Shown: piece after piece, positions 59,853 through 64,000 of the stretch
How the letters are laid out: each line of letters begins with the position of its first letter
How positions within the stretch are numbered: position 1 is the first letter of the stretch
DNA from: Sisyra terminalis
Taxonomy: Eukaryota > Arthropoda > Insecta > Neuroptera > Sisyridae
Direction: 5' to 3'
Assembly (NCBI GenBank): GCA_958496175.1
Contig: OY292279.1
Location: forward strand, 13,578,001-13,642,000
DNA: 64,000 nt
Position numbers and translations under genes: made by a program
Notes under the pieces: model-generated
Database searches by the model: none
What the model saw: the letters and a program-made list of their open reading frames with translations, nothing else
Told to the model about the DNA's origin: nothing

Positions 59853-60650
59853 AATTAAATTAACCGTTTATTTTGAAAAAAGCTTAAGCCAACTTTAAAG
59901 GTGGTTTATATTATAGCAATTTTTTTTCAATTAGAGCATAAATTTCAACCTAAGCTCAAATAAATGTATTACTGACATATCGCTTAAATACATATTTCGA
60001 TTGCAAAGCAATGTTTCTCAGTGGTCATCAAGTAGTATTGAATCACTCCATAACTGCTATATGATGTGTCACTACTCAAAAAAGTCTTTATAACTTAATT
60101 GAGATTAACCTATTAATTGTTAATACTTAACAAATTATATTTAATTTACTTAGGTACTTTTAAAACATATGTTTTTTTTTTCTTTCTTAAAAAGTTTTTT
60201 TTATTTTGTTTTTTTTTTAACAATGACAGAGGGAGTTTTTGAATTTCTCCCCCTTAAAAGGGCACCCCTATAATGAAATCAAAAAATAAAAATAAAGGAA
60301 AGGGAAATGAGTAGAAAAAGTTAAAGGGTAAAATATTGTGGGAAACACAAGAAGGAACTTCTAAGTTAAACAAAAATGTTAAGATAAGTAAACAAAATTT
60401 TAAATTTGTAAACTTACAAGTGTAGATTAATTGGAGGAAATAAAGTTTTATTATTATTATTATTAATACTACGTGAGGATCATGGAGGAAGATTGCTTTG
60501 CAATCGATTTACGTATCTGGGCAATACGTCAGTAAAACATTTGTTTGAATTTTTGTTCAAATTTATGCTAATTTATTGTAAAATTGATATTGCATAAACC
60601 ACCCTTAAAGTTGACTTAAGCTACTTTCAAAATAATCGGCTAATTTAATT
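59853..60650. mobile_element. Family A, longest copy, interrupted by another insertion
   Basis: Outer inverted repeats: aattaaattaaccgtttatt, ttgaaaaaagcttaagccaa and aaggtggtttat on the left (59853-59910), and their complement on the right (60590-60650). Inner parts carry the same gtattactgacatatcgctt / ggtcatcaagtag arms as the 38.9-kb palindrome. The hammerhead-like segment is degraded (right arm gaggaagattgctttgcaatcgat). Between the arms (about 60076-60461) lies unrelated DNA. Confidence 0.7.
60170..60465 (+). mobile_element. Probable retroposon 3' end inserted in family A
   Basis: After long T runs comes gacagagggagtttttgaat, ttctcccccttaaaagggc, then an AG-rich stretch and an end of ataaagttttattatta with TTA repeats. 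A unique body ending in a short TTA repeat, exactly between two family A arms, suggests a truncated LINE or SINE. Its class is uncertain. Confidence 0.4.
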
Positions 60651-60979
60651 TTTTCATTTATCTTTTATATTGCAATTTAAAATCTAAAATTTGATTTATG
60701 CAATGTTACACTCTGGAGTCTAAACTCTTAGAGTTTAACATTAATTTTCCACTCGGGAGTTTCTTCTTCTGGATGGATGTACCATTTAAGCTGATATTAC
60801 TTAATACTTTTGATATTCCTAATTTAATGAACCAAGTCTCGTTTTCCAGTTCTATATTCTTTTAAATGATATGAAGGAATCCTGCAATGTTTGATATTCT
60901 GAGAACTGTAAAATTTTTTGCATTTGTATTCATTTCTTTAGTTTTTAGATGAAAATTAGATTAAAGTTTTTTGCATGTT

Positions 60980-61020
60980 TTTGGTTATTTGGTTATTTGG
61001 TTACTTGGTTACTTGGTTAA
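60980..61020. repeat. TTGGTTAT/C tandem repeat
   Basis: Five tandem units of eight bases (ttggttat, then ttggttac). Confidence 0.85.
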
Positions 61021-62520
61021 TGCTAAGTCGCCAAGTAGCCAATAAGTACATTGTTGATTTCTATTCCAATTTCTGAGTCCTTGATGACTTCTTCATTTAT
61101 ATATTTATGCACTAGTCTTAATTTTCGGTTAAAACTATAAATTATGGATGAGCCCCATGTTTCTTCAATTAATAGCAATTATTTGAAAAATATCCTTGAA
61201 TTTCTTTCCATTTTAATATAAACTAAAAAAAATGATTAAAATTAACTATTGCATGCACAGGGCAGAACCCTATGCCATGGAAATATATTCGAAAAATCTT
61301 TGACTAAATGAATGTACAATAATTTAGTTATAAAATCTAATTCTTCGTCCAATATACATTGAGGAGAAAAATGATAAATTATTTATTTTAATTAAAAATC
61401 CGCCCACCCGAAAAACCACGTTCTGTTTCGGACGAGAGTTTCTTAAAAAAAGGTCCACTTCTGTATCGAGCCAATGGCCGCATATTCACTTGAAAATTTA
61501 ATGAGTTTTGACACCTGAAAAAAATTTCTTCAACGTCAATTTCCAAGTATCCATCAAAGCATTAAAGTTCTTTTTTTTTCAGTCCTGACAGAAATATTCT
61601 TAAACGAAGAAAAAAAAACAATTCATTCATCTTATTCAATATTTACGTTTTACCAAACCGAGACTGAGATCTACCAATGTATATAAAATGTATTTATAAA
61701 CTTTAATTAAAAATAAAAAGGATATATGTTTTTATTGGGAAAAAAACTTTTAATATGTAAGAAAAATGTTTGGAAATGTGTCGGGGGTCAAAAGGGGATG
61801 AATTGGTGCAATGACAGAGCCATGATCGGTACAGTGATGGATGATGTGTGCAAAGAGCATGGTATGATGACCGGTGATTTGAGATACTCGGGGGTGAAAT
61901 TTATTTAATATTTGGAGGGTGGCTGCAATTCAATAAATCAGTGTTGCGTTTTCAGGTGTAAAAATTGATAACAGTTTGATCTGACGCCATGTGATATGTT
62001 TAAATTTTCACAACTATATTGTTACATTTTGTAATCGATAATATTCATTTTCAGAGCTTTATATTTTTCTTTTGTTACTATATAACTAATTTCGATTACC
62101 TACAATAAGTTATTAGGAAAACATTAATTTGTAATAGTGGTGCGGAAGATATGAAAATAATTGTATCAATTTAAAACCGTAATAATCTCTTAATATGTGA
62201 ATTTAAATTACCTATTTTATTTCGCCTGTAGGCTTATGTCTATTCATATTTTTATAATAGAAATAGTCGCATAAGCACCATTTGTATAGAAAGTGGAATT
62301 GTATTATTAAACATTTTATTAGAATATATTCTTCGAAAATGAAAAGATATAAATTACAAAGTCGTTGCAGAAACTTAAATAGTAGGTATAACAATTTATA
62401 ATTCCGACATATTAAAGACATTTTTGTTATTATTATAAATGGGATAAAAAAGACTAAGTCTTATTCACGATCCATTATCATTATTAAGACAAGTATGAAA
62501 TGATAAAACAAGTTGAACAT
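61021..62520. other. AT-rich intronic sequence with a small island at 61775-61910
   Basis: The small island (tgtcgggggtcaaaagggga, ccatgatcggtacagtg, atgatgaccggtg) gives a 60-codon plus frame (61726-61908) without a domain. The rest holds nothing I can support. Confidence 0.35.
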
Positions 62521-62995
62521 GCTATGTTTTATAAATTCTCGTTTGTAAATCGAACTGGAAGAAAAAAAAATTATCAAAGAACGAGATGAAAATATTGAGG
62601 CAACAGAAGGCAGAAAACGGAAAGCTTCTGGTCGAACTAAAGTTGAAAATTAGTCGTACATGTCGTGGCCAGAAGAAACAAGTCATCCACCATTGACCGG
62701 ATGTCATTGTATTCTCTCGTTCATATAAAGCGTCTTGTTGATGGTGAGAAGGAGATTTTTTTTTTCAATTTTTTTACATTTTTATTCGCCGTTCTTTGAT
62801 CTCATGCCGCGTTTAATTCATTTAATCCACATATTACGCATTCAGGATCGGCATTGGGGCGGACATCATTCCCGCCGTATTCGTGTCCCGGGTTTTCATC
62901 TTTCAGCCACGATGATTTCTATATTATTTGTGTTTGGACTTTGTATTATCGGGGATCATTCATTATTTGAATTTCTATGCTCTTTGACTTAGGTG
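62521..62995. other. Mixed-composition island
   Basis: Segments such as gtcgtacatgtcgtggccag, tgaccggatgtcattgtattc and gatcggcattggggcggacatc stand out from the surroundings. They are open on both strands (62522-62707 minus, 62735-62992 plus) without domains. Homeodomain-type taattcatttaatcc at 62814-62828. It is a possible conserved non-coding element. Confidence 0.28.
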
Positions 62996-63690
62996 CGGCA
63001 AGAATTCTATGGCATCCGACTTTGTAAGGCTGTTAATACGAGCAAACGCAAAAATATGTATTCTCAATTGAAGTGTAACTCGATTAATTGGAAAAAAAAC
63101 GAATTTTCAAAGAATTTACTGCAAAGATCAATCCGAATTAAATCTACAAAACGCCAAAAATCAGTTAAATAAATGAATGAAAATATTTGGGAGGAAAATC
63201 TTGTTATGAAAACCCGATAACTTGGAATAAATTTGAAGAAATATAGTTTTAGAGATGTTCGTTAAAAAATCCAATATTCCATAAGCACCAACCATTTATG
63301 TTGCAAAGTGGACTCTTACAAATTAAAAGCCGGTATTACAAACTTAAAGTAATAATCTTTTCATCTTTTCATCACAGTTTCAGATTTTAGAATGTACGTT
63401 AGTATAAAATAATATAGCTATAAAATTTTATAATGATATTTATATCATCAACTTTGTATGAAAAATGAAGGTTTTATTTTGCTAGATAACATCGTAGATG
63501 TCAACCCGTAGTTTGAAATTATTAAACTATAAGTAAACTAATTGAGGACTAAACTTTCACGAAGTTAATTAGATTTAATTTAATTGGATAACTTTTTCTA
63601 AATATTACTCAATTGAATTTTAAGAGTTTCACTCAACTATACCCCAAATAATATTTTCACACAGTTGTGTATAAGAGGAATAAACATGGT
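62996..63690. other. AT-rich intronic sequence, nothing recognised
   Basis: No supported feature. Confidence 0.4.
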
Positions 63691-63692
63691 TA

Positions 63693-63941
63693 TTGGATAA
63701 TAGTAACAATTACAAGCACTCCCCGGCGCTGGAAACACCCGAAATCTTTCACATAAAACTAAAAAATTTTGCAATGTTACATAGTAAAATCATAACAAAC
63801 GAATCGAGAACTATTCAAAGAAAAAATATATTAGGTATACCGAAAAGTAATAAGGTTTTTAAACCTATAGCTACCATATACAATTGCCATTTATCTGCTT
63901 ATAGTTATTTTAAAGTGGTACTTAAGACATTTTATGATTAG
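63693..63941 (+). pseudogene. Possible LINE reverse-transcriptase fragment
   Basis: An 82-codon frame whose end (KSNKVFKPIATIYNCHLSAY then SYFKVVLKTF) resembles the 'P.kaLk.I..IyNa.Lr..yFP..WK' stretch of Jockey-type reverse transcriptases. The upstream half does not match, so this is weak. Confidence 0.25.
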
Positions 63942-64000
63942 AATATCTTATTAACTTAAAAAAAAATTCTATCCCAAAATCTACATTGAAATTATAAGAC

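Larger units (their letters stand above)
4777..64000 (-). other. Presumed giant upstream intron(s) of pb
   Basis: No second homeobox, no other Hox gene and no minus-strand Tyr-Pro-Trp-Met motif is present between the homeobox exon and the right edge. The hexapeptide needs CATCCA-N-GG-R-TA on the plus strand, and every CATCCA I found fails it. Because the homeobox exon starts with a real acceptor inside a codon, at least one more exon must lie upstream. The simplest reading is an intron over 59 kb, filled with transposons and a few candidate regulatory islands. Unrecognised micro-exons (pb is known for them in Drosophila) cannot be excluded. Confidence 0.65.

Noticed and set aside
1..64000. 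miR-10/miR-993 family microRNA, a known Hox-cluster resident
   Set aside because: Looked for the mature-sequence words on both strands and found none; a hairpin search would be needed to be certain.
1..64000. A second Hox gene (zen, Deformed or labial homeobox)
   Set aside because: Only one [12 protein letters not shown] recognition helix was found in any frame.
1..64000. CRISPR array or bacterial operon structure
   Set aside because: The tandem repeats present are microsatellites and inverted-repeat transposons; gene structure is eukaryotic with introns.

Overview
The window is insect genomic DNA, very AT-rich, with short introns' splice sites, homopolymer runs and many decayed transposons. 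One gene is certain: the 3' part of a Hox gene of the proboscipedia/maxillopedia (Hox2) class on the minus strand. Its homeobox is split over two exons (4634-4776 and the start of 2749-4497). The second exon also carries a long Asn/His/Tyr/Ser-rich tail and the stop codon. I cannot assign the order; a beetle would fit but is only a guess.

Layout: 1-2748 is 3' flank with a broken LINE fragment (about 1760-2345, plus strand). 2749-4776 holds the two recognised pb exons with a 136-bp intron. From 4777 to the right edge I see no further pb exon. There is no Tyr-Pro-Trp-Met hexapeptide on the minus strand and no second homeobox. The remaining 59 kb is therefore best read as one huge upstream pb intron, or several introns with unrecognised micro-exons.

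This putative intron is AT-rich filler interrupted by two kinds of content. (1) Mobile DNA: a complete non-autonomous Helitron (30889-31758), two hAT-like MITEs, an irritans-type mariner remnant, three Tc1-like remnants, Jockey/R1-type LINE fragments and tRNA-derived SINEs. It also holds several families of long inverted-repeat elements. (2) Islands of more mixed base composition that may be regulatory. One has three PBC/Meis-type composite sites (19.38-20.11 kb), one has four CTCF-like motifs (21.37-21.89 kb), and a set of islands shares GAAAGCTC/GAGCTTTC plus GAGA-like tracts (29.5, 42.1, 51.7 and 54.9 kb).

The most striking observation is a set of hammerhead-ribozyme cores in at least three unrelated repeat families. 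The best (31794-31846, minus strand, which is the pb sense strand) has the catalytic core, a 5-bp stem II, a 2-bp stem III, a GUC cleavage triplet and a 7-bp stem I. The other families show the same layout, including one extra nucleotide between CUGAUGA and stem II, and several are head-to-head palindromes. This fits Penelope-like or retrozyme-type retroelements. It puts potentially self-cleaving RNA inside the primary transcript of a Hox gene.
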